Part shown: in pieces, positions 12,490-24,384 of the stretch
Position numbering within the stretch: position 1 is the stretch's first letter
Layout: every line of letters begins with the position of its first letter
Source: Bidens hawaiensis
Lineage: Eukaryota > Streptophyta > Magnoliopsida > Asterales > Asteraceae
Length of the DNA stretch: 64,000 nucleotides
Assembly (NCBI GenBank): GCA_021521415.1
Contig: JAIQDT010005477.1
Location: forward strand, 124,001-188,000
Direction of reading: 5' to 3'
The notes under the pieces: model-generated
Database searches by the model: none
Told to the model about the DNA's origin: nothing
What the model saw: only the letters and a program-made list of their open reading frames with translations
Translations under genes and position numbers: made by a program

Positions 12490-12903
12490 TGTAGGTTCCC
12501 AGCCGGATCTACACGGAATATCTCGTTCTACGTAGGTGCGGAATCCCTACGTAAGACGATACGAGCATAGAAGACGATAAACGTTAAACACAATCAAACA
12601 CACTTTACAATCAACAAAGAACAAGTTGTATTGCAACTAGAAACACATGATATATCAATCACCGATTACACGAAAACTGAACAACTCGTAAACTATCTAT
12701 CTAAACCTAGCCACAGCTATACGTTTATATCAGACGACAACTTCGCCTAACATGTTTAGGCGAAGTTGTCACTAACTTCGCTTGTTCCACAAGTTCGCCT
12801 ATATAAGCGAACTTGTTAGACAACTTCGCTTAAACCTTAATACAAATCCAACTAACTCGATTACAGACACTAGACACTGAACTACTGACATCATGTACCA
12901 ACA
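12490..12903 (-). repeat. 3' LTR of E3
   Basis: It is 414 bp, TGTAGG...ACCAACA on the plus strand (TGTTGGT... in element sense). It contains a palindrome of two 14-bp arms (ACAACTTCGCCTAA and its complement around CATG) at about 12746-12778. A second inverted pair, AAGTTCGC/GCGAACTT, flanks TATATA near 12800-12825. A TATA-like TATAAA (element sense) is at 12724-12730, just downstream of the palindromes in the direction of transcription. Confidence 0.93.
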
Positions 12904-12917
12904 GACTCCCCCTTGGC
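12904..12917 (-). other. Polypurine tract of E3
   Basis: In element sense, CCAAGGGGGAGTC ends directly at the LTR start TGTTGG. AGGGGGAG is the form of PPT that, to my knowledge, is highly conserved in Sireviruses. Two further copies of CAGGGGGAG lie inside the third ORF (near 13955 and 14092). Confidence 0.85.
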
Positions 12918-13088
12918 AGTAGCTTCATATCTCTATCTTCAAACACGTGCCTTGTAATCCCAAAAATCTTGTTTCTTTCATATTTAAGCATGAACGCCTT
13001 CTCGTACACAAACTGATACTACTCTTTGATACTTGTTCGCTTCTTCTTTCCAAGCAGGAATATAAAATATCTTTTTCTCGTTCAGAAC

Positions 13089-15911
13089 CTACAGATCAGC
13101 TTGAGACAAATTCACCAAGTGCATTGGATCATACACTTTCAGCAACTCTTGTTCATCCTCATCCTCCATTACTGCTTCAGCAGTTTCACAATCAACGTAC
13201 CACCACTTCAGATCTTTGAGCACATCCTTGGGCATTTGTTTCATCGGCACTTCTTTTAGACACCGGATCGGCTTATACTTCATGATCATCCAAGGCTTGC
13301 CATCTGCTCTCATTCCTCTATCTTTGTCTTCAACGAGCTTTCCTTTCTGTGGTTTCAACAGCTCGAACTTTTTCTCCTTTATGCTTTCCTTCCAGACTAT
13401 CTTTCCAATGATCCTAGCCATGTTATCATCACTCCTGTTTATCAACCCCAACCTGGCTAAGTCCTTCACTTCACATTCAGGCAACGTATTCAACGATCTC
13501 AACAGCCTCTTGAAATACTGAACCCCATCATACCGTTTAATCACAAAAAGCCTCAACTGCTCATCATATAACCAGCATATAATCCCCTTTTTTGATTCAG
13601 CATAACCCCTGATGTTGTAACTTTTCTTGAACATAGTAGGGACCGCCGGTTTCTTAGTCTTTACGAACCACTGAGCGTAGCCTTCTTTCCATCTTGGCTG
13701 CTCCTCCCATTCTGTCTCATCACATCCTGTATCTTAACCCAAATCTGACTTTTCAACTTGTGGAATTTCATGTTCAACGTTGTCCTCCACAATCTCTCCT
13801 TCTTCAACTTCACTATCAATCACGATCTCAGCCCCTATCTTCTCTATCTCCTCCATCGGTAACAAATCTTCATCACCTATAACATCATCATCCATCTCCT
13901 CAGCATCCATAACTACCACCTCATCACCCCCTGAACCACCAGCTGCACTCGTTGACTCCCCCTGAGATGTGGAATTCCCAAGAGCTTGTTCAGTTCTTGG
14001 CAACTCTCCACCTGCACGTTTCGATGCATTGGGATCATCGTATCGATCGTTGCTCTTTTTTGTCCTCAGCTCGTCACCCTTACAGCTCATCTCCCCCTGA
14101 GATGCCAAGAATTGTTTCTAGGCATCAATTATTTTACCATGCTCGATCAGGAGGGACGACTGAATCTGATTCTCCGCAACTAGGCGTTGAATAGCATGAG
14201 TCTGGATAAAATTTACCCTTGATTGTTCTGCCACGACCCTTTCTAGCGCTGCTATTCTTTCCGAGTCAGATAAGGTTGCATCGAAATCAAACCTCAGATG
14301 TGATATGTATTGAGCGTACTGAGGAGGGATTTCCAATGTAACCGGCACCTCAGAAACAGGTGGAAACGTAACCGCAGGTGGTATCATAACCGACAACCCT
14401 GCAGTAGCAACAACTGTCGACTCAATAAATCTTGCTACGACCTCCGATGAAGTAAGAGTTGGAGGTGGCAAGGACACAATCTCCGGAGCCGAGACCTGGA
14501 ATGTAGTGGGTGGGATGCCGAAGGAAGATGAGGTAGTCACCACGGGAACATCCGTGGCGATTGGCCCTGTTACTGGCAATGGTGTAGGGACTATAGTCAT
14601 ACCAGACAGTGCGGGTGGAGTGAAACGAACCACCCTTGAGCTCTCACCAGCTCCCGAACCTGCACCTGCCCTTTCCCTTCTTGATCTACGGACCAACTGA
14701 TGTAAATCTTCCTCAAAGTCCGATTCACTGTCATCATTGTCTCTCTTCCTCTTCCCATGAATCATCCTTTCTTGTGTAACTAAAATCCGTCTAGCTTCAG
14801 CCACATCATCATCTGAAGAATCAGAATCAGCCTCCGTCGTAGCTGCCATAGCAACATTCACACTAGTAACCCGGGCTACCGAGACCTGTACCTCTTCCTC
14901 AGGGTCAACACGATCCATATCAAAAAATCCTTGACCGGCAAACGCAGCTTCAAGGTCTACATTTTCCTCCGGTGCCACAACAGGAGTAGCAGGTAAAGCT
15001 TGTTGTACCTCAGGTGGTGGTTGAGGTGCTCCAGCCTGTTGTGGTGCCGGATCCCGAAACTCGTCCCCACGAGCTGGAACATACTCTGGGTTGATCAAGT
15101 ACCCAAATAATGGAGTATGTCGAGGACGGAACTCAGGTTTACTCCTCGCACTCGATGATCTACACTGAGCGAAGATTCGCTTGCTTACACTCTCCACATA
15201 TCTAATCGGGCGGCGCTGAGGTAACGTGGGAGCAATGTGATTCAAGATCATTTGAAGGAATCTTGGATACATCAGAAATCTCTCACGCGCCACCGCTCTT
15301 CTTTGACGGTCTATCTCGTAGAATACCATCTGACTAAAGCTATAACGCTTATTGTAAGTCAGTGCAGTCATCGCCGATTGCATGGTCGCACCCATCCCAT
15401 CTGTACCAGCCTTTCTCCCTGACATACACACGATCATCACGTGCATGAGAAAGCGCCATTGGTCTAGCAAGAACCCCTTGCGTCTCTGAGTATCTCCCAA
15501 AGGACCAGAATATCCCATTCTCAGAAACGCACCATCTCTGAATGGAGCCACGAAATCTGTAGGATCGTCTCTCGTTTCATCCCCAAACTGTAAAGCCACC
15601 CTGATCTGTTCAGACGAGAACTGTACTATCTGATTGTTAACCGTTGCACGCATAACCGGGGGCTCGACTCGACAGTCATATTCCACTGTCTGCCAGAAAT
15701 CTTCTATGTTTGGCAATGAGATAGGTAGTGTTGTAGTAATAGCGTGGAAGATACGCGAGCGGAGTAGAAATGTGATGATCTCTCGGAAATCATCAACACC
15801 GCTCGCATCCGGGTCCAATGTGATGTACATGTTATGCCCCGGGAAAAACTGTCGATGGTTATCTCCTCCTTCGTCACCACCTGCACCACCTGCTCCAGCT
15901 ACAGCTGCCAT
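13089..15911 (-). pseudogene. Third ORF of copia element E3, about 940 codons, function unknown
   Basis: One frame runs from ATG 15911 to the stop at 13089. Only two in-frame stops break it: TAG at 14118 and TAA at 13734. Both are one C-to-T change from CAG or CAA. Part 1 (about residues 1-265) looks globular, with FREIITFLLRSRIFHAI, a W-x-T turn, QWRFLMHVMIVCMS, YSFSQMVFYEI and RFLMYPRFLQMILNH. Next come a Pro/Gln-rich stretch, an acidic run (DSDSSDDD), basic clusters (GKRKRD, RRSRRER) that could be nuclear localisation signals, a Pro/Thr/Val-rich linker and a heptad-like helix (about 555-597). After the first stop come an acidic region and a C-terminal domain ending KWWYVDCETAEAV...LVNLSQADL. 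I see no signal peptide or membrane anchor, so it is not an obvious env-like protein. The motif order resembles the extra 3' frame seen in composite copia polyproteins of Asteraceae, as I recall them. Confidence 0.75.
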
Positions 15912-18006
15912 TTCTGCAACAAAAACAGACTAAGTTAGAGAATCGTCGAGGCAAATCACAAGTTCGCCTGTTACCATGAGCGAAGTTATGATTTATTCTG
16001 TATAGGCGAAGTTAGAGGTGGGCGAAGTTGGGAACAACTTCGCCTCAACTTGAACTTCGCCTGATCAATGTTAAGTAAAAAGGGCCAGGCGAAGTTAATG
16101 ATAACTTCGCCTAACCACAACTTCGCCTCATGTACTGTTACATAATTAATTATCAGGCGAAGTTAACCCTCAGGCGAAGTTAAGGATAACTTCGCCTAAA
16201 CTGTAACTTCACCTGAATATGAATCGGCAACAGTTAGACGTCCAAAACGAAGTGATTTTTGGTCAATTTGGATGATTGTGCAGTGATAAACACATGATTT
16301 TATGGAGATCTAGACGATCAATATGATTACGACCATGTGAATATAAGTTTGAAAAGCGGGGTGTTGAGGTTTCGAATAAACGGGGTCACGAATCGGGTCG
16401 AAACGACCATTGATTAACATCATTGTCAGTGAATATACGATACAACAACCCTACACACCTTTAATCGGATTTAGAAACTGAGAATAATAACACAGATTGA
16501 TCGAGATATAACTTCGCCTAGGTTAACAGAGAATAAGTTCGCTGGATGTAGAAAATAATAACAAGTCAGACCAAAAACTTCTTTATATATAGGGTCAAAT
16601 TTATACAGGCGAAGTTAAGGATAACTTCGCCTATTGCAGGCGAAGTTATGGATAACTTCGCCGATATTAAACTTTACAAAACAAACCCCTATAATTTGAA
16701 CAATTTGCAATTAAGTTTTAAAAACATCCTTTAAAGAGTTAAATAATACGATCAAGACCAAGTAACCAGGTATAAAATCATACAACTACATAAGTAGAAT
16801 AAAACTTAGAAATAAAGTACACAGGATCAAATTTCAGTCTCGACAGGGAGTACCACGTTTTAGAAAAGATCCGAACAGGAATCATACTAATTACGTGACT
16901 GTCACATAGATCCATGTTCAGCTGTATTATGACATAAAGAAACAGGTTGTAAGCAGGTAAATAACTTAAAATGGTTTTCATCGCTTCTGTGATACGGGTT
17001 AGGTTCAATTAAGCTCAAAATTTAAATGGGCAACACATCAGAGATTGTGATGTTTCCTATCTATTCTCAAAGCGTATGGTTTTCCCCAAGTCACCCGAGT
17101 TGACCTCGACCCGTAGTGTCTCATTAAATTGTAAGTACACGCCGATTTGTAGAGTCTTCTTCCCGTTCTCATTCTTGCATCTTGATTGAGAAGTATTAAC
17201 ATTATAAGCTCTAGAATGTCTTAGTAACACATAATAATAATTTTTTTTTTTTAATAATAAGATTTACACAGCTTCAAGTAAACTACTGCAAGTCCCGAAT
17301 CTGGATCACTGCAGTTTCTTGACACACCATCTTCTCGGGAATCAGAATACTCACGGGCTCGTGTATGACTGGGTAATCGCTTTTCTGCCTATCATTCGGA
17401 AAGATATATATGGAGACATGCACAACTCTTAAGGAGTTTCCACGTAAAATCGAGGAGATTTAGTTAGTATCACTTCTACTTTTACGCACCATAAAAAGCT
17501 ACCATGACATACAATGACTGTTCTAAAGTCTTTTAGGCCTAATAACTTCACTAGTTAAGAACACAGAATCAGTTTGTCCACCACTTTCCAAGGTTGGATC
17601 AATTTTCTTTTAAACATAGTAAAGAAACTTCTTACGAAGTAGTAGACTTGAAAAATTATTTCATCTCCCAAAAAAATTTAACTTCTATCGCCCCGATCAA
17701 TTCAAAGTCTTCAGGTAAACGGCTATCCTGAAGATCCAATGGATCAGCTGGACCGACCACATACGAGTATGTGTCCTTCTAACTACTTATGAAGGACTAA
17801 TTTTCAGCGAAAGAATAAAAACACATCATAAACCGCCTCGGTCACTTTCAGTCATCTGGTTAATGGCTATCCTCATACTCTACAGGTAGAGATGAGGACC
17901 AAACATATCCGAAGATATGTCCTTCAAACTGAAGCAACCGACATAATTCTAAGCGATAGTGACGGTTTTTTTTTTTTTTTTTAAATACTAAAAACGAAAA
18001 ACACGG
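15912..18006 (-). other. Non-coding spacer of E3 between RNase H and third ORF
   Basis: 2.1 kb without a plausible frame. It holds two clusters of GCGAAGTT palindromes (15955-16215 and 16505-16665; separate entry) and, at 17690-17960, a run of short inverted repeats. Examples are CTTCAGG/CCTGAAG, CACATACGAGTATGTG, TCCTTC/GAAGGA and CTCAT...ATGAG. The rest (16670-17690) shows no clear structure. In element sense the spacer is the 5' region of whatever transcript would carry the third ORF. Confidence 0.7.
15955..16665. repeat. GCGAAGTT palindrome array in E3 spacer
   Basis: By eye, 16 copies of GCGAAGTT or AACTTCGC occur here. Many are paired as inverted repeats such as AGGCGAAGTTAAGGATAACT plus TCGCCT (for example at 16618 and 16640). 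The same octamer is repeated in the 5' leader (about 8 copies) and in each LTR (4 copies each). I did not notice it in the coding blocks of the element. Confidence 0.9.
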
Positions 18007-19690
18007 TTACTCGGGATTGATCATCCCATTCAGCTCAACAAGGTTTTGAAAACGAGTTTTGTCAAACGCTTTAGTAAACAAATCAGCGAAATTATCTAAC
18101 GTATCAACCTTTTCGAGCACAATCAATTTCTTCTCAGCACAATCCCGTATAAAATGATGACGGATGTAAATGTGTTTAGTTTTGCTATGCTTTACGGGAT
18201 TGTTAGTTACTGAGATAGCAACAGTGTTATCTATGCAAATAGGAGTATGAGTGAAATTCAGACCATAATCGCGCAATTGCTGTTGTATCCAAAGAACCTG
18301 GGAGCAGCAGTTCGATGCTGCCATGTATTCTGCTTCACAGGTAGAAATGGCGACTGAGGTCTGCTTCTTGCACTGCCATGACACTAATCGGCCTCCAAGA
18401 AACTGACATCCACCTGTTGTTGACTTCCGATTCTGATTGCATCCTCCATAATCAGAATCCGTGTAGGCGACTAACTCCAAGTCTCCTCCTTTCGTGTACC
18501 ACAACCCCAGCTTAGGCTTGCCTTTGAGATACCGCAATATCCTCTTCACACCTTTCATGTGAGATTCCTTTGGGTTTGCCTATGATTACCCGATATTGGG
18601 TGGGGTCCACGTCTGCATCACTATCTGAATCAGCATCCAGTTTATGGTTGACGCAAACTGGAGTATCAAATGGTGTGCTGTCCTCCATCTTGAAGCGTTT
18701 GAGAACATCTTGGACATACTTAGTCTGGTGAATGAACATCCCATCTTTCTTCTGATCAACCTGCAATCCTAAAAAGAAAGTTAGTTCACCCATAGCACTC
18801 ATTTCAAACCTCTTTTTCATGACGGCTTCAAATTCCTGACACATGGCGACTTTTGATGCAGCAAAGATGATGTCGTCCACGTAGACTTGCACCAGAAGAA
18901 AGTGGCTTCCTTTTCTCTTAACGAACAGTGTGCTATCGATCTTTCCCCTTTCAAATTCATTGTCAAGCAAGTAATCGGATAGAGTTGCGTACCAGGCACG
19001 AGGGGCCTGATGTAGCCCATATAGCGCTTTACGTAGCTTGTACACGTGATCAGAAAAGTCTGGGTTAGAAAAACCCGGAGGTTGCTCAACGTACACAACC
19101 TCATCGACTTTACCATTAAGAAACGCACTTTTCACGTCTAACTGGAACACCTTCATCTCCTTGTGTGCAGCAAATGCCAAAAACAATCGAATCGCTTCCA
19201 ATCTCGCCACAGGAGCAAACACTTCATTGTAGTCGATCCCTTCTTGCTGATTAAAACCTTTTACAACCAGCCTCGCCTTGTTCCTGATAATTATCCCTTT
19301 TTCATCTCTCTTGCATTTGAAAACCCATTTTGTGCCAATCGCATGCACATTTTTCGGTTTTGCAACCAAATTCCGAACCTCCATCTTCTTGAACTGGGCT
19401 AACTCTTCTTGCATGGCTTTAACCCACGAGCTGTCCTTGATAGCCATTTGATAGTTCTTTGGTTCAATCTGGCTTATGAAGCAGGTGTACAAGCATTCGT
19501 TAATGATGCATGTATCTTTAATGCTTGTGTAAACACAAGTGTGCTCATTTAAGCTTCGTCTTGTTTGTACACCGTCGAACAGATCACCTATCACGTTCTC
19601 CAAAGGGTGATTTTTGTGAACACTCGTAGTCGGAACCGAACTGACTTGCAGATTGTCTTCCAGGTTCGAAGATAGCTCATCAATGGGTGA
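18007..19690 (-). pseudogene. Copia reverse transcriptase and RNase H of E3
   Basis: RT starts in frame right after the TAA at 19691. It shows W-x-A-M-x-[54 protein letters not shown], the YVDDIIF active site and FFLGLQV. Near 18578 the frame breaks: the code jumps from [10 protein letters not shown] to [12 protein letters not shown], which in intact relatives lies some 20 residues further on, so a short deletion shifted the frame. RNase H follows in the other frame (18558-18007) with YTDSDYGG, STTGGCQFLGG, STCEAEYMAAS and KTKHIYIRHHFIRD, ending NGMINPE. The catalytic acidic residues (YVDD; D of TDSD; E of CEAEY) are intact. The deletion and the upstream stop make the gene non-functional as a polyprotein. 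Confidence 0.93.
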
Positions 19691-21076
19691 TTATTGTTGA
19701 GAGTGAAACGGATTGAAGAATTCCTCTTCTGTAGAGGCAGCAGGGGTATCGACAGCATTTGACGAGGAAGGTTGACATTCATCGTACAGCGGTCGTTGCA
19801 CAAAGTTTTCTTCCTCATCATAAAGCATCTTCGTAGCTATTCTTTCATCATCTTCTGCACAATCCAAGTAAGGCAAATTAAAAGATTTAAAAAGCCTATC
19901 ATAGTCGAAAACCCCAGCGGGTCCCGTGCTTGGTTTTGGTGATTTGTAACTTGTGATGTCAGTGTTACACACCACCTCAACCTTGCTGGTCGATAGATTA
20001 AAGACTCGTCTGTTGGGAGTCCCAACAACATATCCGACTAAAATACTTTCGTCGGCTATTTCACCAAACTTTGAGTTCATCTTTAATATCGAACACAGGG
20101 ACCCGAATGGTTCGAGACCACTCAAGTTATGTTTTCTCCCATGCATAAGTTCATAACATGTTTTATTCAATCTTTTAACAGTTAAAACTCTAATAAGGAT
20201 ATAACAGGCTGTTGCAACAGCTTCAGCCCAGAACACCACAGGAAGTTTCGAATCAGCCAGCATGGTTCTGGCTCCTTCAATTAACGTTCTGTTCTTCCTC
20301 TCAGCCACCCCATTTTGTTGCGGAGTATACGGAGCGCTGTACTGGTGGTCTATCCCTTTCTGTAAGCAGAAGATCTCCATCTGATAGTTTTTGAACTCAG
20401 CCCCATTGTCAGTTCTGATGTATTTAACCTTTTTCCCCATAATATTCTCAACCTTGGTAATCAAATTTATTACCAACTGCACCGTTTCATCCTTTGTCTT
20501 CAGGAAATATACCCAAGAATATCGAGAGAAATCATCAGTTATCACCAAGCAGTATGATGTTCCACCTAGGCTTTTTAGATTCACGGGACCGAAGAGATCC
20601 ATGTGAAGTAGGTCTAGGGTACTGACTATTGAATTAACCTTCTTGGTGTGATGAGATTTCTTGTGTTGCTTTCCCTTTTTGCACGATAGACATTGGTCAT
20701 CAAAGTTGAAATTTTTCAAGGGAACACCCAGCACCAGCCCATTCTTGACAATGTAGTTCATTTTTCGAAGATGTATATGCCCCATTCTCCGATGCCATAA
20801 CTCGGACTCCGATTCAGTTGCTTTTGACAGAAGACTCGATTCTTCTGTTGCCATCTCAGTCGACCTCATGTCCATAACATATGTATTCTTTTCCCTTGGA
20901 GCCTTCATTACTATCCATTCCTCTGGTATCTTGAAACCAGGATACAGTACGATCGCTTCATCTTTGGTAAAGTGCACAGTGTACTCTTTGTCACAGATCT
21001 GAGATACACTCAGCAGATTATGCTTCAGTTCTTCAACGAAATTCACCTTCTCTAACTTCATTTTGCCATTAGTCAC
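19691..21076 (-). pseudogene. Copia GAG-pre-integrase and integrase of E3
   Basis: An open frame of 461 codons has the zinc-binding HHCC region (WHRRMGHIHLRKM...CLSCKKGKQHK). The catalytic triad follows: D in LLHMDLFGPV, D in YIRTDNGAEF and E in NGVAERKNRTLIEGARTM, then FWAEAVATACYI and VGYVVGT. The frame ends at TAA 19691, which is in frame with the RT block, so one nonsense change (CAA to TAA) separates integrase from RT. In intact copia elements these form one polyprotein. The first codons (TNGKMKLEKV) belong to the end of the protease region. Confidence 0.93.
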
Positions 21077-21260
21077 TGTCCCAATTCCTGTAATCCTTCC
21101 ACCACTCTCTCCAGCAAAACTTACTCTACCCCCCCTGAACAGGTTTCCAATCGTGTAACAAATTCTTGTTACCCGTCATGTGCCGGGAACAGCCGCTATC
21201 CACAACCCATAGATTGTTTGCAGCCCTGTTCAACTGTTCCTGCACGATTAAAGCAAAGGA
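21077..21260 (-). pseudogene. Copia protease fragment of E3
   Basis: In element sense, the stretch after gag encodes NLWVVDSGCSRHMTGNK, the aspartic protease active site of Ty1/copia (DSG). The frame breaks within the following 60 bases, shortly before the integrase block opens at 21076. A frameshift is therefore needed to join protease to integrase. Confidence 0.85.
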
Positions 21261-23911
21261 TTAAAATCTGGGGACCCAAGACCTATTGGTCTTGGGTCGA
21301 TTAAATCTGTTAACAGGCATCCCGTACTTTGGCTGTCCAAAGTTTGTATTAGAATGATTTCTGTAGTTCCTAAAAGGATACCTTCTAGTAGATTGACTAT
21401 GAGGCCATCCAAACCTTCGTGAATTAAATGAATTATTACTAATGATTTGGTGGTTAACAGGGAAAAACTGAGATCGATTTCTTTGAAAACCTGGATTAGT
21501 CCAATGTCTAAACTTTGATGAGTTTTCATTTTTACCATTATAGTAATTACTGTTAGGTCTATTCTCAGTTTTCGAATGCCTCATACCTCTGAATCTCTGC
21601 TTCAGAGGGCAATCAGCAATCAGGTGTCCTATTTGATTGCACCTGAAACAACTCCTGTGTTCAACTTTCATCGCAATAGTTGTTTTAGATGTTGAGGCTG
21701 CATTACTGCCCGTTTGTCTAACATATGGTGGGACATACGTGTTTAGTGGAGAATTCTTTTCAGTTGGTTTATGTTCCTCTCCACGTTTTAGTAACACTTC
21801 CTCTTCTTCTGTCTCACTAGACTCGGATGACTTGTCCGAATTCGATGAGACAGAACTAGGAACAGAAATCTTAACCTTCGAAACAGGCTTACTCGTTTCG
21901 CTTTTACTAACTTCTGGATCCTTAATCGTAACTTTAACAGGAACTGTCTGACCAATTTCAACATTAACAGATTTCTGATTACTAGGATCATAAGTATAGT
22001 TATGATTATAAGGTGGTGGAACTTCATTATATCCAATTCCTCCTCTTTTAACTGGGGAACGTTGATCACTTACGAGGTGATCAAGTATAGCAGAGGAATT
22101 TCTAAATTGCTCAAGCTTTCTGTTTAGTTCCACCACTTTCACCTGGTGATCAGCTATCTGTTTATCCCTTTCAGCAATTAGTTTGGTTTTCTCTTCTAAC
22201 ACTTCATAGCTAAGATCAATTACTTGTATTTTTTCAGCTAGACTGGCTTTAAGACTTCTGATATCTTTCTCACTAGCTTTTATTTTTACCTTGTACTGTT
22301 TTCTCGAGTTTTAGTGTAATGATGATCTTCTTTTAATGTTTTAAATTGAGCATCCAAACTAACAAACTGATCAGTTATTGTTTTCAATTGTTCAGACAGA
22401 TTTTCACATTTCGTACAAGGGAGTTTAGGACTTACCTCAGAAAGCTGATCGTTCACTTCTACCATGTAGGCTTGATTTTCTTTTGTCTCTCTGGGTTTTT
22501 CTTCAGTTTCGATGTTAACCAAGTTGGCCTATTCGAACACTTCCTCAACTTGCAGATTCCAGTTGTATTCCCCGTTCTGTCTGGATATCATCGCCCTATT
22601 CTCATTACTTCCCCCATTCGGTTGTGTTGGCCTGTTCTGACTACGTTCTACTCTGTCATTTGTGCATTCTTTAACAAAGTGGTCATTCTGTTGACAGTTA
22701 TAACACCGAACCTTTGACTTGTCAAAACCTGGTCTTTCACCAACGAATTTTCTACCAGTTTTCTTCATAAACCTTTTAACTCTTCTTACAATCATTGCCA
22801 TCTGCCACTGCAGATCCATCTCCTCCAGATCATCATCATCGATCTGATCATAGTCTTCGTCTAAAGTTGCAGGGTCAACAATTTTACCTTTAATGTAATT
22901 TTCGTACGAAGCAATGAAAGATGCATAGAGAGCAAACTGCTGTTCAGCAGATTTAACACTCATGGGCATCTTCGAGTAGTTGTTGTTCGAAACACTTGAG
23001 GAAAAACTACCATTGGTTGCTTGAGGTTTAGAAGCATTTGTTCCACTAGCTACGAAACACACATCACCATCCATGTTGAGAGTTGCATGACCTTCATGTG
23101 TTGAGTTAGCGCCCGAGTCTCCCTTTGAGTAGTAAGCAGATGATCCTGACTTCGAACTTGAACTTGAATTAACTTTCGCACCATACATTCCCGGATCCTG
23201 AACCTGATCAGTTGGTGTCTCTTTTCGAACCATGTTAAGTTCAAAAGTTCGTAGTTTGTTGACTGCTGTTTCCAAGTCAATGTTGGCAAACTCTTTATCT
23301 TCTCTCATCAAGACAGTGTACATTTCCCATTTCGGTGGGAGAGCATCAAGGAGTTTTTCTACGATCTCCTCTTCTTTGTAAATAATGGAATAATTGTTGA
23401 GTTTGATCATCAGGTGATAATATCTCGTGATGATATCATCAAGTGATTCATTCTTCAAATACTTGAACACGGAGAATTGGGTTTTGAGTAGTTTAATCTT
23501 GGATGCACGTATCCCCACATTACCTTCAAATCGGTTTGCAAGCGCTTCCCATAGCTCTCTAGCGGTTTTATATTTCCTGAAGGTGTGAAGAATCTCTTGT
23601 GGAAGAGCCATTGTTATCGCAGCATGAGCTTTGCTTTCAGCCTCATACATCTTCTTTTCTTCCTCTTCCATCTTATTGTATTTCTTAATCTGTTCACGAC
23701 CCTCATACAAAGCAGTTGGTGGAATGTATCCATCTTGAATGCACACCCACATCTTAGCATCTTGATATTTAACATACTGCTCAAACCGATCCTTCCAAGC
23801 GACGAAATCGGTTCCCTTAAGCATTTTCGGTGCCTTAGTAGCTGAACCCGCTTCCACTTCCATTTTCACCAGTTCCGTAATATTTATGGAAGTCATCTTT
23901 GGAAGAAACAC
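21261..23911 (-). pseudogene. Copia gag of E3 with two zinc knuckles, broken
   Basis: The frame opens at 23911 and runs 460 codons. It has a UBN2-type copia capsid: GTDFVAWKDRFEQYV, ARELWEALANRFEG, KTQFSVFKYLKNESLDDI and LLDALPPKWEMYT. A first zinc knuckle follows (CYNCQQNDHFVKEC). A TAG at 22529-22531 interrupts, and the same frame continues to 22286. A frameshift then leads into the 313-codon block 22202-21261, with a coiled-coil-like start (LIAERDKQIADHQVKVVELN) and a second knuckle (CFRCNQIGHLIADC). Two knuckles about 500 residues apart with an extended C-terminus fit the large gag of Sirevirus-type elements. Protease follows at once. Confidence 0.9.
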
Positions 23912-23954
23912 AAACGAGCACTCAAAGAAATAAAAAAAAAAATTTATTCGGAAC

Positions 23955-24180
23955 AGTACTGTAGGCGAAGTTAAAGTTAACTTCGCTTAAGTCTTAACTT
24001 CGCTTGAATTCTCAACTTCGCCTGATTAAGTTAAGCGAACTTGTGAGGTAGGCGAAGTTGTGGATAACTTCACTTGAGATAAGCGAACTTGTGAGGTAGG
24101 CGAAGTTGTGGATAACTTCGCTTAACCTTATATCTTCGCCTAAACCCTACAAACAGTAGCGGCAACTTCGCCTGATGAAC
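23955..24180 (-). repeat. GCGAAGTT array in 5' leader of E3
   Basis: About eight copies of the octamer lie between the PBS and gag, several as inverted pairs (for example GGCGAAGTTAAAGTTAACTT followed by CGC). A unit of about 54 bp (AGCGAACTTGTGAGGTAGGC onward) is tandemly duplicated at about 24034-24120. In the genomic RNA this would be the 5' untranslated leader. Confidence 0.88.
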
Positions 24181-24370
24181 ACGATGATTTTGCAGGTTTG
24201 ATTTTGACGTTTTGCGAGGTATGCGAAGGTGTAATGGGTTGTTTATGATGGTGGGAGGTGAGTAGGACACAAAAATTCGGTATATTAACGTAAACTCGTC
24301 CCGCGAATAGTCGAACGGAACGATTTCTACACCCGTGTGATAATCCCGAACCACACAATCACGAGCAATA

Positions 24371-24383
24371 GCTCTGATACCAA
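24371..24383 (-). other. PBS of E3 (initiator tRNA-Met)
   Basis: GCTCTGATACCAA on the plus strand, which is TTGGTATCAGAGC in element sense, adjoins the 5' LTR edge at 24385. Confidence 0.92.
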
Positions 24384-24384
24384 T

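Noticed and set aside
13089..15911. Reading the third ORF as an env-like gene
   Set aside because: No signal peptide, no membrane-spanning segment and no glycoprotein-like cysteine pattern is visible; basic and acidic clusters fit a nuclear protein better.
15634..15933. 99-codon plus-strand frame antisense to the third ORF
   Set aside because: It mirrors the N-terminus of the 940-codon minus-strand frame and has no motif of its own.
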